From positions 1 to 15,089 of the forward strand of contig JAJPIN010000195.1 in the NCBI GenBank assembly GCA_021324715.1: 15,089 bases of DNA, read 5' to 3'. Positions 1-7,268 of this stretch are shown here, piece after piece. The position numbers and the translations under genes were made by a program. The number at the start of each line of letters is the position of its first letter. Positions within the stretch are counted from its first letter, which is position 1. The stretch is from Nitrososphaeria archaeon (GTDB lineage Archaea > Thermoproteota > Nitrososphaeria > Nitrososphaerales > Nitrososphaeraceae). The notes below the pieces were generated by a model, which saw nothing but the letters and a program-made list of their open reading frames with translations, was not told the DNA's origin and did no database searches.

Positions 1-392
1 ACCAAAAGCAGGCTGAAGGTGAGAAAGAACAGGCCAAGACAGGTGCAGAAGAACAAGCTCTAGCAGGAACACCAGAGGCGAGTAACATGACTAATGCTAC
101 TAATGCTGAGGAACAATCTAAGAAAGGAGGAGGAGAATCCAGTACGATAGTGGCAGGAAAACAACAAAAATCAGAAGGTGGAGAAGAACAATCCAATACA
201 GTAGTGGTAGGAAAAAAACTCAAATCTGGAAGTGAAGAACAATCCAATTCAGGAGGAGAAACAACTACAAATGCAACCAATGCTTCAACCGAACAACCGC
301 CCAATGAGATCTTGAATAAAGATAACGTTACCAACCTCCTTAACTCAACTAACTCGGAACAAAATAAGGATAATTCTAAAGATAAAGGTTAA
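1..392 (+). CDS. C-terminal part of an unrecognised low-complexity, repeat- and sequon-rich protein
   Basis: The reading frame is open from the left edge (first full codon at base 3) to a TAA at 390-392, so only the last 129 codons are seen. The sequence is almost wholly E, Q, S, N, G, T and K, with no hydrophobic segment and no recognisable domain. It contains a degenerate repeat marked by the tripeptide EEQ, at bases 48, 108, 183 and 234, giving units of 20, 25 and 17 residues. The last third has several N-X-S/T sequons (NAT, NAS, NVT, NST). This fits a flexible, possibly surface-exposed and glycosylated tail, but no signal peptide or membrane anchor is visible because the N-terminus is missing. 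An ATG at 87 lies inside the open frame and need not be the start. It faces cbf5 tail to tail. Function unknown. Confidence 0.6.
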   Translation, partial: QKQAEGEKEQAKTGAEEQALAGTPEASNMTNATNAEEQSKKGGGESSTIVAGKQQKSEGGEEQSNTVVVGKKLKSGSEEQSNSGGETTTNATNASTEQPPNEILNKDNVTNLLNSTNSEQNKDNSKDKG

Positions 393-488
393 GACGAATA
401 ATCTTTCATCTAATATCTCAGGATCCGAAATCATGCAAAAAAGTTAATACTAAAGAATTAGACTGAACTAAGTCAATTTTTGAATTTT
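393..488. other. Convergent intergenic region
   Basis: These 96 bases separate the stop of the low-complexity gene (+) from the stop of cbf5 (-). Short T runs occur near 476-489, after weak imperfect dyads around 459-476, and could end the + strand transcript. I see no convincing hairpin, small ORF or RNA gene here. Confidence 0.3.
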
Positions 489-1484
489 TCATTCCATCTT
501 TTTAGTTGTCTTCCAGGCACGTGGATAAGTATTAGGTTTCATTATCAATCTTTGAATATTGAATGCTATCCCCTTATCATTTTGTTTGATCTCTTCCGCA
601 CTCATGATCGCTTCACCCAGGGCAATAATTTCACCTTTTAATGTGTAGATTACAACTTTATCGCCTATCTTTATAGTCTTATCAATAGCCACGATTCCGG
701 GAATCGCCACTTGTGCACCATGACAGAGTGCATCTACCGCAGAGTCTTTTACTGCAACAGAGGCAACTCCTTCAAGAGCCATTTCAATTGGTTTAATAAT
801 AGATCGAATTTTTTCCTCCTGTTTTGTCTCTTTATATGTCTCCATAGCGTCAACTAAATCATGCAACCTTGCTAACTTATCACCGGTTTCCGAAAAGACG
901 CTTACTCTTGTTCTCCTCAGTTCAAACATAGTAGCTCCTGTGCCGAGTATCTCGCCAATATCATAAACAAGTTTGCGAATATATGTTCCTGCCTCACACA
1001 GCACGCGAATAAGTAGTAAGTTATCAGCGTTCTCTAGTCTTTGTAGTTCGTATATTCTTCGAACACGAGTTGCTCTCTTTACAGATGACCTCTGAGGAGG
1101 CCTTTGGTAAATTTCTCCTGTAAATTCTCTAAATATGGCTTCAATTTGATCTAGTTCTTTTTGTTGATGAACCCTCGCCACAGCGTAATATTCCTTTGGA
1201 CCTAAGAGAAGTATAGATAACGCTTTGGTAGCGTCTCCCAATCCTATTGGCAATAGACCAGTAGTGCCAGGATCAAGCGTACCACTATGCCCCGCCTTGG
1301 TAATTCCTAGAATTTTCTTTGTCCAAGCAACCAATTCATGGCTAGTTGGCCCTGAAGGCTTATCTAATAAGATAATACCATAATCTAAAAGGACATCCAA
1401 TGGTCTATTATTATGGTAATGTCCATACTTATTGTTAGTAACATCATCATTTATGATCTCTAAAGTATCAATTTTTAATGTCAT
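489..1484 (-). CDS. cbf5: Cbf5 / archaeal TruB-family RNA pseudouridine synthase
   Basis: 331 residues, the usual length for archaeal Cbf5. The catalytic domain fills about residues 35-225: an N-terminal DKPSGPTSHE block (41-50), then the family signature HSGTLDPGTTG with the presumed catalytic Asp71, and the conserved GTYIR block at 166-170. A C-terminal PUA domain follows at about 241-315. Cbf5 is the catalytic subunit of H/ACA ribonucleoproteins and isomerises uridine to pseudouridine in rRNA; in archaea it can also make pseudouridine 55 in tRNA. Its usual partners are Nop10, Gar1 and L7Ae; the last is encoded at the right of this window. The ATG lies 16 bases after the cmk stop, so it is probably the last gene of the spc transcript. 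A lysine-rich tail (KTTKKM) closes the protein. Family assignment is secure. Confidence 0.95.
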   Translation of the reverse strand: MTLKIDTLEIINDDVTNNKYGHYHNNRPLDVLLDYGIILLDKPSGPTSHELVAWTKKILGITKAGHSGTLDPGTTGLLPIGLGDATKALSILLLGPKEYYAVARVHQQKELDQIEAIFREFTGEIYQRPPQRSSVKRATRVRRIYELQRLENADNLLLIRVLCEAGTYIRKLVYDIGEILGTGATMFELRRTRVSVFSETGDKLARLHDLVDAMETYKETKQEEKIRSIIKPIEMALEGVASVAVKDSAVDALCHGAQVAIPGIVAIDKTIKIGDKVVIYTLKGEIIALGEAIMSAEEIKQNDKGIAFNIQRLIMKPNTYPRAWKTTKKME

Positions 1485-1500
1485 GGTATTTCATAGCATA

Positions 1501-2097
1501 TTACTGAACTTTCATCTTCTTTATTATTTCCTTGCACAAATAAACCAGTGAACTAAGTGTAAGAATTTCAGTATTTATCATGAAATCAAAAACCTCCAAG
1601 CTTTCTCCAAATCCAGAGCCATAAATTTTCTTGTAGATTTTACTATTTTCCCGATCTCTCATCTTCACAATGCGTAGAGCATCTGGTAATGAGATCTGGT
1701 CACGTTTTGACATTCTTTCAGATCTCTTCTGCTGAGACGCGCTAAGCCAAAAGGTTATTGGATCACATGACAGCCAAGGAATAGTATGGCTAGTAATAAT
1801 AACGTTACCCTGGGTAGTAATATCTAGCAATTTTTTGTCAACTTGTTTGTCGAATAAAGGATTCTTTTTTCGTTCTTTCATGAACCCAATTGCCTCTTCA
1901 GAATCCCACCAATCATTTCCTGATACTCTGTATCCTTGTTGTCTTGCTATTTCCTTTAAAATATCCCCGCCGTTATACAATTTAAATCCGAATTCTTTTG
2001 CAAGAGCGTGCGCCAATGTAGTTTTCCCAACAGCTGCGCTCCCTGATATAACGACACTGATATCCTGTATATTATTAAATTTCAATTTTCTTGTCAC
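1501..2097 (-). CDS. cmk: Cytidylate kinase, archaeal type
   Basis: 198 residues. A P-loop, GSAAVGKT at residues 19-26, follows a short N-terminal strand, and YNGGDILKEIARQQGY after it is typical of archaeal CMP kinases. The product phosphorylates CMP (and usually dCMP) to the diphosphate with ATP in the cytoplasm. The predicted start is GTG at 2097. A TATA-like stretch on the minus strand around 2115-2128 lies about 26 bases upstream, so this gene could also have its own, nearly leaderless, promoter. It lies 58 bases after adkA and 16 bases before cbf5. In many archaea ribosomal genes eL34 and eL14 lie in this neighbourhood; neither is present here. The distinction from other small P-loop kinases rests on motif pattern and neighbours. 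Confidence 0.88.
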   Translation of the reverse strand: MTRKLKFNNIQDISVVISGSAAVGKTTLAHALAKEFGFKLYNGGDILKEIARQQGYRVSGNDWWDSEEAIGFMKERKKNPLFDKQVDKKLLDITTQGNVIITSHTIPWLSCDPITFWLSASQQKRSERMSKRDQISLPDALRIVKMRDRENSKIYKKIYGSGFGESLEVFDFMINTEILTLSSLVYLCKEIIKKMKVQ

Positions 2098-2155
2098 TTA
2101 ATTGTTATATCATCAACCAATATTCATATGTATGCAACTTTTGAACTTATTTTCA

Positions 2156-2746
2156 TCAAGTAGATTTTTTGAGTAATTCGACCACACGTGATGTAGCAGA
2201 ATCTATCATATTGTCATGATTATAAATAATCTCAAATGGCGCTCCTGTTAAAATAGAAAGTGATGAAATGATTGACAGCGAAACATCTATGTCCATCTTA
2301 ATATCGTCATCAGAATTTATATCTCTCACTCGTGTGTTGTCGCTTTTTCTCCTTTTTAGAATCTCTTCCGAATTAGCAGTCACCAGGACTAGTCTGTCAG
2401 GCTTTAGTTTCAAAACCAAATTCATCGGTAATCCAGGGCAGTAACCCGATTTGGTCTTAATAAAAAGATGGGTATCAACAATTACAGTTGATTCTTTTAC
2501 CCTAGAAATATAATTAGCTGCCTTAGTTTGTAATTTTTGTTGCAATTCTATTGAAAGTTTTCTTAACTCATCTCTGTGGTTAATTCCTAATTTTTTTGCT
2601 TCTTCAAACATAACAGACCCAAAAACTACAGTCCGTACAGTCATTCCCATGTTTATTAATGTCTGCGTAGCATTAGAAATAATAGTACTCTTTCCTACTC
2701 CAGGAACACCAACTATCACAACTGTTTTTTTTCTAGGTTCTTCCAA
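2156..2746 (-). CDS. adkA: Adenylate kinase, archaeal AdkA type
   Basis: Taken from a TTG start, the protein has 196 residues, the usual AdkA length. The N-terminus reads EEPRKKTVVIVGVPGVGKST, with the P-loop at about residues 13-20. VFGSVMFEEAKKLG and VDTHLFIKTKSGYCPGLP further in are typical of the archaeal family, which is unrelated in detail to bacterial Adk. It converts ATP and AMP to two ADP. The frame stays open upstream to 2860, but that extension lies inside secY in another frame, and the P-loop should sit near the N-terminus, so the long start is unlikely. An ATG at 2776 is a possible alternative. With the TTG start the gene overlaps the secY end by 14 bases, suggesting translational coupling. 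Confidence 0.9.
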   Translation of the reverse strand: MEEPRKKTVVIVGVPGVGKSTIISNATQTLINMGMTVRTVVFGSVMFEEAKKLGINHRDELRKLSIELQQKLQTKAANYISRVKESTVIVDTHLFIKTKSGYCPGLPMNLVLKLKPDRLVLVTANSEEILKRRKSDNTRVRDINSDDDIKMDIDVSLSIISSLSILTGAPFEIIYNHDNMIDSATSRVVELLKKST

Positions 2747-4163
2747 GGAGTGACGCCAGTTTAGGCATGTGAACATCCACTTGTTCGCGGATGAGTAGGT
2801 TATAGTAATTAACCAAAATATCCACCATAAGCAATATCCCAATCCCCGTACCAAACACACTTAGCACATTTGAGACTGCCGCCAAAAGCCCTATGATTAT
2901 CCCCCCGGCTATTGTAACGGCTGGTATGTATTTGTTAAGCAAAGTTTGAACAGAACTCTGAGTTCTTCTAAAACCCGGAACCTGTACATCAGCATCCAAT
3001 AAATTCTTCGCCGCTGATTTAGGGGATAAACCTCCCAATTCCACCCATAAACGTCCAAATACTGTAACTATCCCCGTCCAAAAAATAACATAAACTACTG
3101 TTCTGAGCGGATCCTGAAGTGCGTGTTCAAACGTTCTTGGAGCAGTAATGTAATACAATATTCCTCCAGTAGGAGACTGGGAGCTTTGTGGATCAAACTG
3201 AGCAATATAGTTAAACACTGGATTTGCATTTTCGGGATTATAGTTTGCCCATAACATCTGACCTATAAAGACGGCGTTTGCCAATAGTGCCGACGCCAAA
3301 ATAACAGGAATGTTAGAAGTGTACAGTAACTTTATAGGATATACAGCAGTAAATCCCCTATACTTCGTCGATACTATAGGTATATCCACATGAATACCCT
3401 GCACATATACCAGAGCCAACAAAACCAATGAAGTAACTATTAGACCAAATATGCTTGGAAGCTGTCCAGTTCTAAATAATACATTGGACATGTCGCCTTG
3501 TGCTGCTGAATGTATAATGTACGGAATTACTCCTACTGGTCCGTCCTGAGCAGGTATTGGGCTAAAAATACTCCACATAATCCCTTGAGCAACCCCTGCC
3601 ATTATAAACAGACTTATGCCAGACCCAAGACCCCAGCCTTTTTGAATTGTTTCATCAAGGTACATTACAATAAGACTTGACCCAACAAGTTGCGCAACCA
3701 GAATAGGAATAAAACTTGGACTGGCAAGCAGGTGTCCGTAAACACTAACACCATACAAAGATCCTTCTGCGACAATGACAATAATAGTAACTATCTTTGT
3801 TGCAGAGGTAAAGAGAGAACGATCATCAGGATCTTTGAAATTCAATTTTATCAACTCAGAACCTTTTAACAACTGCATTAACAAACCAGCAGTAACGATT
3901 GGTCCAATACCTAACTCTAGTAACGTACCTTGTTGTGCTGCAAATATGACTCTAGCAAATGCCAAGAAATCAAATTTAGGTGAATCTGTTACACCGTATA
4001 GCGGAATCTGGCCCATAACAAGATAAGCAAAAAGTGCGATTCCGCACCAAATGAATTTCTCACTTAATCCAATTTTCTTTTTAGGTTTCTCAACTTGGGG
4101 TATATATGATGATACCGATTTAACGAATGATCTGACTAGACTTTCATTGTGCACTGTGCTCAT
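2733..4163 (-). CDS. secY: Protein translocase subunit SecY
   Basis: 476 residues with a pattern of about ten hydrophobic membrane segments, as in SecY/Sec61-alpha. Landmarks are the first transmembrane segment ending in MGQIPLYGV (residues about 50-58), the region GWGLGSGISLFIMAGVAQ in the middle, and a conserved long cytoplasmic-loop stretch VDIPIVSTKYRGF. SecY forms the channel through which unfolded proteins cross or enter the cytoplasmic membrane, with SecE and Sec61-beta, neither of which is in this window. The ATG lies 20 bases inside the end of uL15, and the stop lies inside the adkA start, so uL15, SecY and AdkA are probably translationally linked. Placement after uL15 is the universal spc order. 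Identification is secure. Confidence 0.96.
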   Translation of the reverse strand: MSTVHNESLVRSFVKSVSSYIPQVEKPKKKIGLSEKFIWCGIALFAYLVMGQIPLYGVTDSPKFDFLAFARVIFAAQQGTLLELGIGPIVTAGLLMQLLKGSELIKLNFKDPDDRSLFTSATKIVTIIVIVAEGSLYGVSVYGHLLASPSFIPILVAQLVGSSLIVMYLDETIQKGWGLGSGISLFIMAGVAQGIMWSIFSPIPAQDGPVGVIPYIIHSAAQGDMSNVLFRTGQLPSIFGLIVTSLVLLALVYVQGIHVDIPIVSTKYRGFTAVYPIKLLYTSNIPVILASALLANAVFIGQMLWANYNPENANPVFNYIAQFDPQSSQSPTGGILYYITAPRTFEHALQDPLRTVVYVIFWTGIVTVFGRLWVELGGLSPKSAAKNLLDADVQVPGFRRTQSSVQTLLNKYIPAVTIAGGIIIGLLAAVSNVLSVFGTGIGILLMVDILVNYYNLLIREQVDVHMPKLASLLGRT

Positions 4164-4578
4164 TTGAAATTATACTACCTCCTGCAGACTCAATTTTCTT
4201 TTTAGCAGCTGCAGATGCTTGTGCTACTGAAATTACATAACTTTCCTTTATAGTCCCACCACCCAAGAGTTTTTGAATCCCTAACGATCTGAGATCTAGA
4301 ACCGTCTTTCCGTCCTTTTTCCCATTGATTCTAAGTGACATATTTGCAAGATCTCTAATATTTATCCATTTTTTGACTAAGAATCGGCTATAAGAATTAA
4401 GAGTGTCATGTCCAAAGTGATCGGGCTCTTCAATTACTGTTCGGATCCAAAAGTGCTTATGTTTTCCAGCTCCACCAATTCCGCCCCGACTACCAGATTG
4501 TCTGTGCTGGCCTATTTGACCCCATCCGCAATATCTTGTACCCCGATGTCTTCGACTTTTTCTCAATCTGGTGGCCAT
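4144..4578 (-). CDS. rpl15p: Large-subunit ribosomal protein uL15
   Basis: 144 residues, normal for archaeal uL15. The basic, glycine-rich N-terminus (RKSRRHRGTRYCGWGQIGQH and GSRGGIGGAGKHKH) is the typical extension that threads into 23S rRNA, and the C-terminal half carries the globular fold around DLRSLGIQKLLGGG. A unique ATG at 4578 gives the expected N-terminus. The gap to uL30 is 73 bases and holds a probable internal promoter. The 3' end overlaps secY by 20 bases. Confidence 0.95.
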   Translation of the reverse strand: MATRLRKSRRHRGTRYCGWGQIGQHRQSGSRGGIGGAGKHKHFWIRTVIEEPDHFGHDTLNSYSRFLVKKWINIRDLANMSLRINGKKDGKTVLDLRSLGIQKLLGGGTIKESYVISVAQASAAAKKKIESAGGSIISNEHSAQ

Positions 4579-4614
4579 CTTCGATAAACCCTATACAATC
4601 AAAAGATTATCTGT

Positions 4615-4624
4615 AAATATAAAT
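4615..4624 (-). promoter_or_regulatory. Probable internal TATA box before uL15-secY-adkA-cmk-cbf5
   Basis: Read on the minus strand the element is ATTTATATTT, centred about 41 bases before the uL15 ATG. With the usual archaeal spacing of about 26 bases, transcription would start near 4594, leaving a leader of about 16 nt. The uL30-uL15 gap (4579-4651) is otherwise empty, unusual for this tightly packed operon, which supports a promoter. Confidence 0.45.
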
Positions 4625-4651
4625 GTAAAACTCACTATTTGTTCAATCAAG

Positions 4652-5116
4652 TTATATCATTTTTTTTACAATTTCAAGCAAATCTTTATTACTGCCTAGT
4701 GTACCTCCATCTGAGAACTGTCTCTTGGTGCTCTTCTTAAAGCCTCCCTTCGGCGGATTCAAACTAAACCAAGGTTTAACATTATTTTGCTCGGAAAATT
4801 TTATTTTATCATTTACTAAAACCTCAACCAATTCATCGATGCCCTTGTAGTCTTTGCTATTTCCTGATTTACTTAATGAATCTGACCGTGGATTTTTGTT
4901 TTTGGCTCTATTTTCAATTAAGGTTTTTACAATTTCACGATCTGCTTTTGACCATGCTACCCATGGACTAATTTTTCTCAACATTCCTAAATAGTCTGAA
5001 GTTTCTGGCACCAGAGTAGCTGAAAATCTCTTGTTCAAGTAAAGATTCTTCAGCGTTGTGACAGCCCAGTACGGTACATTTACCGTTCCTCTCAATCTAA
5101 CTACTAATAAGGCCAT
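4652..5116 (-). CDS. rpl30p: Large-subunit ribosomal protein uL30
   Basis: 154 residues, the long archaeal/eukaryotic form of uL30. The start LLVVRLRGTVNVPYWAVTTL followed by LYLNKRFSATLVP matches the short ferredoxin-like core (about residues 1-60). The C-terminal extension includes KPWFSLNPPKGGFKKSTK, close to the common archaeal HPPKGGF motif. It binds 23S rRNA in the large subunit. The start is an ATG only 3 bases after the uS5 stop, so the two are surely cotranscribed. A central serine- and lysine-rich stretch (about residues 72-90) looks variable. Confidence 0.95.
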   Translation of the reverse strand: MALLVVRLRGTVNVPYWAVTTLKNLYLNKRFSATLVPETSDYLGMLRKISPWVAWSKADREIVKTLIENRAKNKNPRSDSLSKSGNSKDYKGIDELVEVLVNDKIKFSEQNNVKPWFSLNPPKGGFKKSTKRQFSDGGTLGSNKDLLEIVKKMI

Positions 5117-5119
5117 TTT

Positions 5120-5737
5120 TCATCCTGTTATGTAAGTTGAGTTTAATGCATTAAATATAGCCGTCGCAGTGGAAGTCATAGTATTAGTAGATCCGGATGT
5201 TTTTGACCATGCATCTTTAATACCAGCAAGCTTTAATAGATTTTTTATGTTTTCTCCTGCTACAAGACCTAATCCTCTTGGTCCTGGAAGAATTTCCACC
5301 TTTACACTACCGCCTCTTCCTCGAACATTGAAAGGTACGGAGTGAAGCTGCGTGCACCGGCATTCCCAACTGCCACAACCCAATTTCACTGGGATTATAT
5401 TAAGGTATGAATTTATTGTTGCCTTATCAATTGCAATTCTCATTTGAGAAGCTTTGCCCTTACCTATACCAAACCACCCTGCCTCATTCCCTACAGCAAC
5501 TAGCGCACTAAACCTAGTCATCTCACCCGCATCGGTTTGCTTTTGCACTATACCAACGTGTACTACCTGACTCTTCATATCTGGCAGCAGGTGCTTTACT
5601 ATTTCGGATTCTTGTATACGGAAACCATTTTCATAAATTTGTTCCATTGAACTAATTTTATTTTCAATTACCATCTGGCCTAAGGCCGTTCGGGGCTTCC
5701 ATACAGTTGCTTGATCAGTGTTTCTAGAACCGCTCAT
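5120..5737 (-). CDS. rps5p: Small-subunit ribosomal protein uS5
   Basis: 205 residues. An N-terminal double-stranded-RNA-binding fold includes FSALVAVGNEAGWFGIGKGK at about residues 77-96. A C-terminal ribosomal-S5 fold includes the VRGRGG and LPGPRGLGLVAG blocks. uS5 sits near the mRNA entry of the 30S subunit and affects decoding accuracy. The ATG overlaps the uL18 stop in an ATGA arrangement (5734-5737) and is preceded by a strong Shine-Dalgarno motif, so reinitiation or coupled initiation is expected. Two cysteines (CGSWECRC) occur in the middle, as in many archaeal and eukaryotic homologues. Confidence 0.96.
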   Translation of the reverse strand: MSGSRNTDQATVWKPRTALGQMVIENKISSMEQIYENGFRIQESEIVKHLLPDMKSQVVHVGIVQKQTDAGEMTRFSALVAVGNEAGWFGIGKGKASQMRIAIDKATINSYLNIIPVKLGCGSWECRCTQLHSVPFNVRGRGGSVKVEILPGPRGLGLVAGENIKNLLKLAGIKDAWSKTSGSTNTMTSTATAIFNALNSTYITG

Positions 5738-6375
5738 TTTGAATCACCCTTCGTTCTGGACGATTTTGACCTAGTCGTATGGTTAGGTGGTTTATCCGAT
5801 TCTTTTTCTCTTATCTCGTTTACAATTCTATCCTTTACTTCTGAAAAATGACTGCTATATTTTTCTGGTTCGAGTCCTAAACCTAGGTTCGAAGAAAATC
5901 TTGATTTGTAAAGGGCATCATTTGCTTTTAGGTTGTTTGCATATTCTGCTATATGACTGCCTTGAATCCTTTGTTCTGGGGGAATAATATTTTCTGGAAA
6001 AGGCAATTCTAATCCCGCCTCGGACAACCCCTTCAAACATGCTGCAATTTTTGTTGTAAAATGTCTTTTGCCGATATATAATATTGCACTACTTAGTTTT
6101 TTCTTCAAGCATCTTTTACCCAATAGGAGCCCAACTAGGTAACATGAGGGAATATTTTTCCGAGATCCTTTCCAGCCAAATGATAATAATTCGTTACTAT
6201 GTACGGAAGCCATTACCAAGTCTCCTTGGAGATTTGGTCTTATTAATTGCGCTGTAACATTTTGATTAGTGACGTTAACTGTTACAAAATCCTTTCTACC
6301 CATTAATAATTTTTCTCGCTTCCTGTAGTTTGTTTTTCCTTCTCTTATCCTCCTAAATGTGGAATTGTAAACCAT
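5734..6375 (-). CDS. rpl18p: Large-subunit ribosomal protein uL18
   Basis: 213 residues from the chosen ATG, the length of archaeal uL18. RRIREGKTNYRKREKLL near the N-terminus, LIRPNLQGDLVMASVHS and LLLGKRCLKKKL are family features; uL18 binds 5S rRNA. The C-terminus is a charged tail. A GTG at 6390 would add five residues, but the promoter upstream places the transcription start about at 6379, between the two, which favours the ATG at 6375. A GGGTGA motif covers the GTG and could act as a Shine-Dalgarno site if the message starts earlier. In this window it is the first gene of the minus-strand spc tail, so the upstream part of the operon (uL14 to eL19) lies elsewhere. Confidence 0.93.
   Translation of the reverse strand: MVYNSTFRRIREGKTNYRKREKLLMGRKDFVTVNVTNQNVTAQLIRPNLQGDLVMASVHSNELLSFGWKGSRKNIPSCYLVGLLLGKRCLKKKLSSAILYIGKRHFTTKIAACLKGLSEAGLELPFPENIIPPEQRIQGSHIAEYANNLKANDALYKSRFSSNLGLGLEPEKYSSHFSEVKDRIVNEIREKESDKPPNHTTRSKSSRTKGDSK
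5743..5749 (-). promoter_or_regulatory. Shine-Dalgarno site of uS5
   Basis: Minus-strand GGGTGAT lies 5 bases before the uS5 ATG and is complementary to the conserved CACCUCC-type 3' end of 16S rRNA. It lies within the last codons of uL18 and supports the chosen uS5 start. Confidence 0.75.
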
Positions 6376-6400
6376 AAACTGAAAATTCACCCTTGTATCC

Positions 6401-6410
6401 TATTTATAAT
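6401..6410 (-). promoter_or_regulatory. TATA box before uL18
   Basis: Minus-strand ATTATAAATA, centred about 30 bases before the uL18 ATG, is a good archaeal TATA element. It predicts a nearly leaderless transcript for uL18 onward, so the spc tail is transcribed separately from the LarB gene upstream. Confidence 0.6.
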
Positions 6411-6441
6411 TTTGACAAGAATATGAATTACTTATAAATCA

Positions 6442-7233
6442 TTATATCGATTTCGTCATGTCCACAGCAGACATCTTATTTGCTACCATAGCCGCAAAGG
6501 CCCCTGCCCCTATCCCATTATCGATATTAACCACTGTCATTCCCATCGTACATGTCTGAAGCATCGAAGCCAAGGCGGCAATGCCATTTGAACCATACCC
6601 ATATCCTGTTGAAGTTGGAACTCCTACTACAGGTATATCGATAACTGAAGAAACAAAAGAACCCAATGCCCCTTCCATACCGGCTATTACAATTATTATG
6701 TGCACTTTAGCATTTATCATGTTCGCTATGGCCTTCAACGTTCTATGAACGCCTGAAATTCCAACATCATATTCTATAACAGTCTTACTTCCCATTACTT
6801 CTGCCATGATTTTTGCCTCTTCAGCTATTTTAATATCAGAAGTTCCGGCGCAAAGTATACCTACTATGCCCTCCCTCTTAGGAAACTTGTAGGTATTCGT
6901 AGAAATCAAAATTGTGTTGATACCCTTAAAAATTTTAAAATTTTTCTTTGCAAAATTTCTGCACAGTCTTTCCATATAATCCGCACTAACTTTGCTTATA
7001 ACCGTAAATTTTTTCTTGTAAAGTGTAGCTGTAATGATTTTCAAAAGATCTTTATACTCTTTCCCTTGCGCAAAAATCACTTCAGGTATACCGCTCCTCA
7101 TTTCCCGAAGAGGATCAATTTTTGCTAAATTTTTTTCAACATATTCAATTGAATAGATTCTTAATTCTTGTTCAGCAGCAGTAACAGATATTTCCCGCTT
7201 TGCGAGCTTTTCTAGTATTTTTCTAATCTCCAT
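6442..7233 (-). CDS. larB: LarB-like protein (PurE/AIR-carboxylase family)
   Basis: 263 residues from an ATG at 7233; a TTG at 7242 would add three. The N-terminal part (about 1-110) is helical and includes LREMRSGIPEVIFAQGKEYKD, typical of LarB. The C-terminal half is a PurE-like Rossmann domain with GILCAGTSDIKIAEEA, YDVGISGVHR, IAGMEGAL and PTSTGYGYGSNGIAAL. LarB carboxylates and cleaves nicotinate adenine dinucleotide to the dicarboxylate nucleotide precursor of the nickel-pincer cofactor of lactate racemase and related enzymes. PurE itself is much shorter and lacks the N-terminal part. The gene follows malate dehydrogenase by about 35 bases and is probably in its transcript. LarC and LarE genes are not in this window, so use of the product is unproven. 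Confidence 0.85.
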   Translation of the reverse strand: MEIRKILEKLAKREISVTAAEQELRIYSIEYVEKNLAKIDPLREMRSGIPEVIFAQGKEYKDLLKIITATLYKKKFTVISKVSADYMERLCRNFAKKNFKIFKGINTILISTNTYKFPKREGIVGILCAGTSDIKIAEEAKIMAEVMGSKTVIEYDVGISGVHRTLKAIANMINAKVHIIIVIAGMEGALGSFVSSVIDIPVVGVPTSTGYGYGSNGIAALASMLQTCTMGMTVVNIDNGIGAGAFAAMVANKMSAVDMTKSI

Positions 7234-7268
7234 TTCCTTCAATCAGAATTTTGAATTCAATCCATATA

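Noticed and set aside
2747..2860. An N-terminal extension of AdkA with a hydrophobic, tryptophan-rich segment
   Set aside because: It lies wholly within secY in another frame, and the AdkA P-loop should be near the N-terminus. The composition is that of membrane-helix codons read out of frame.
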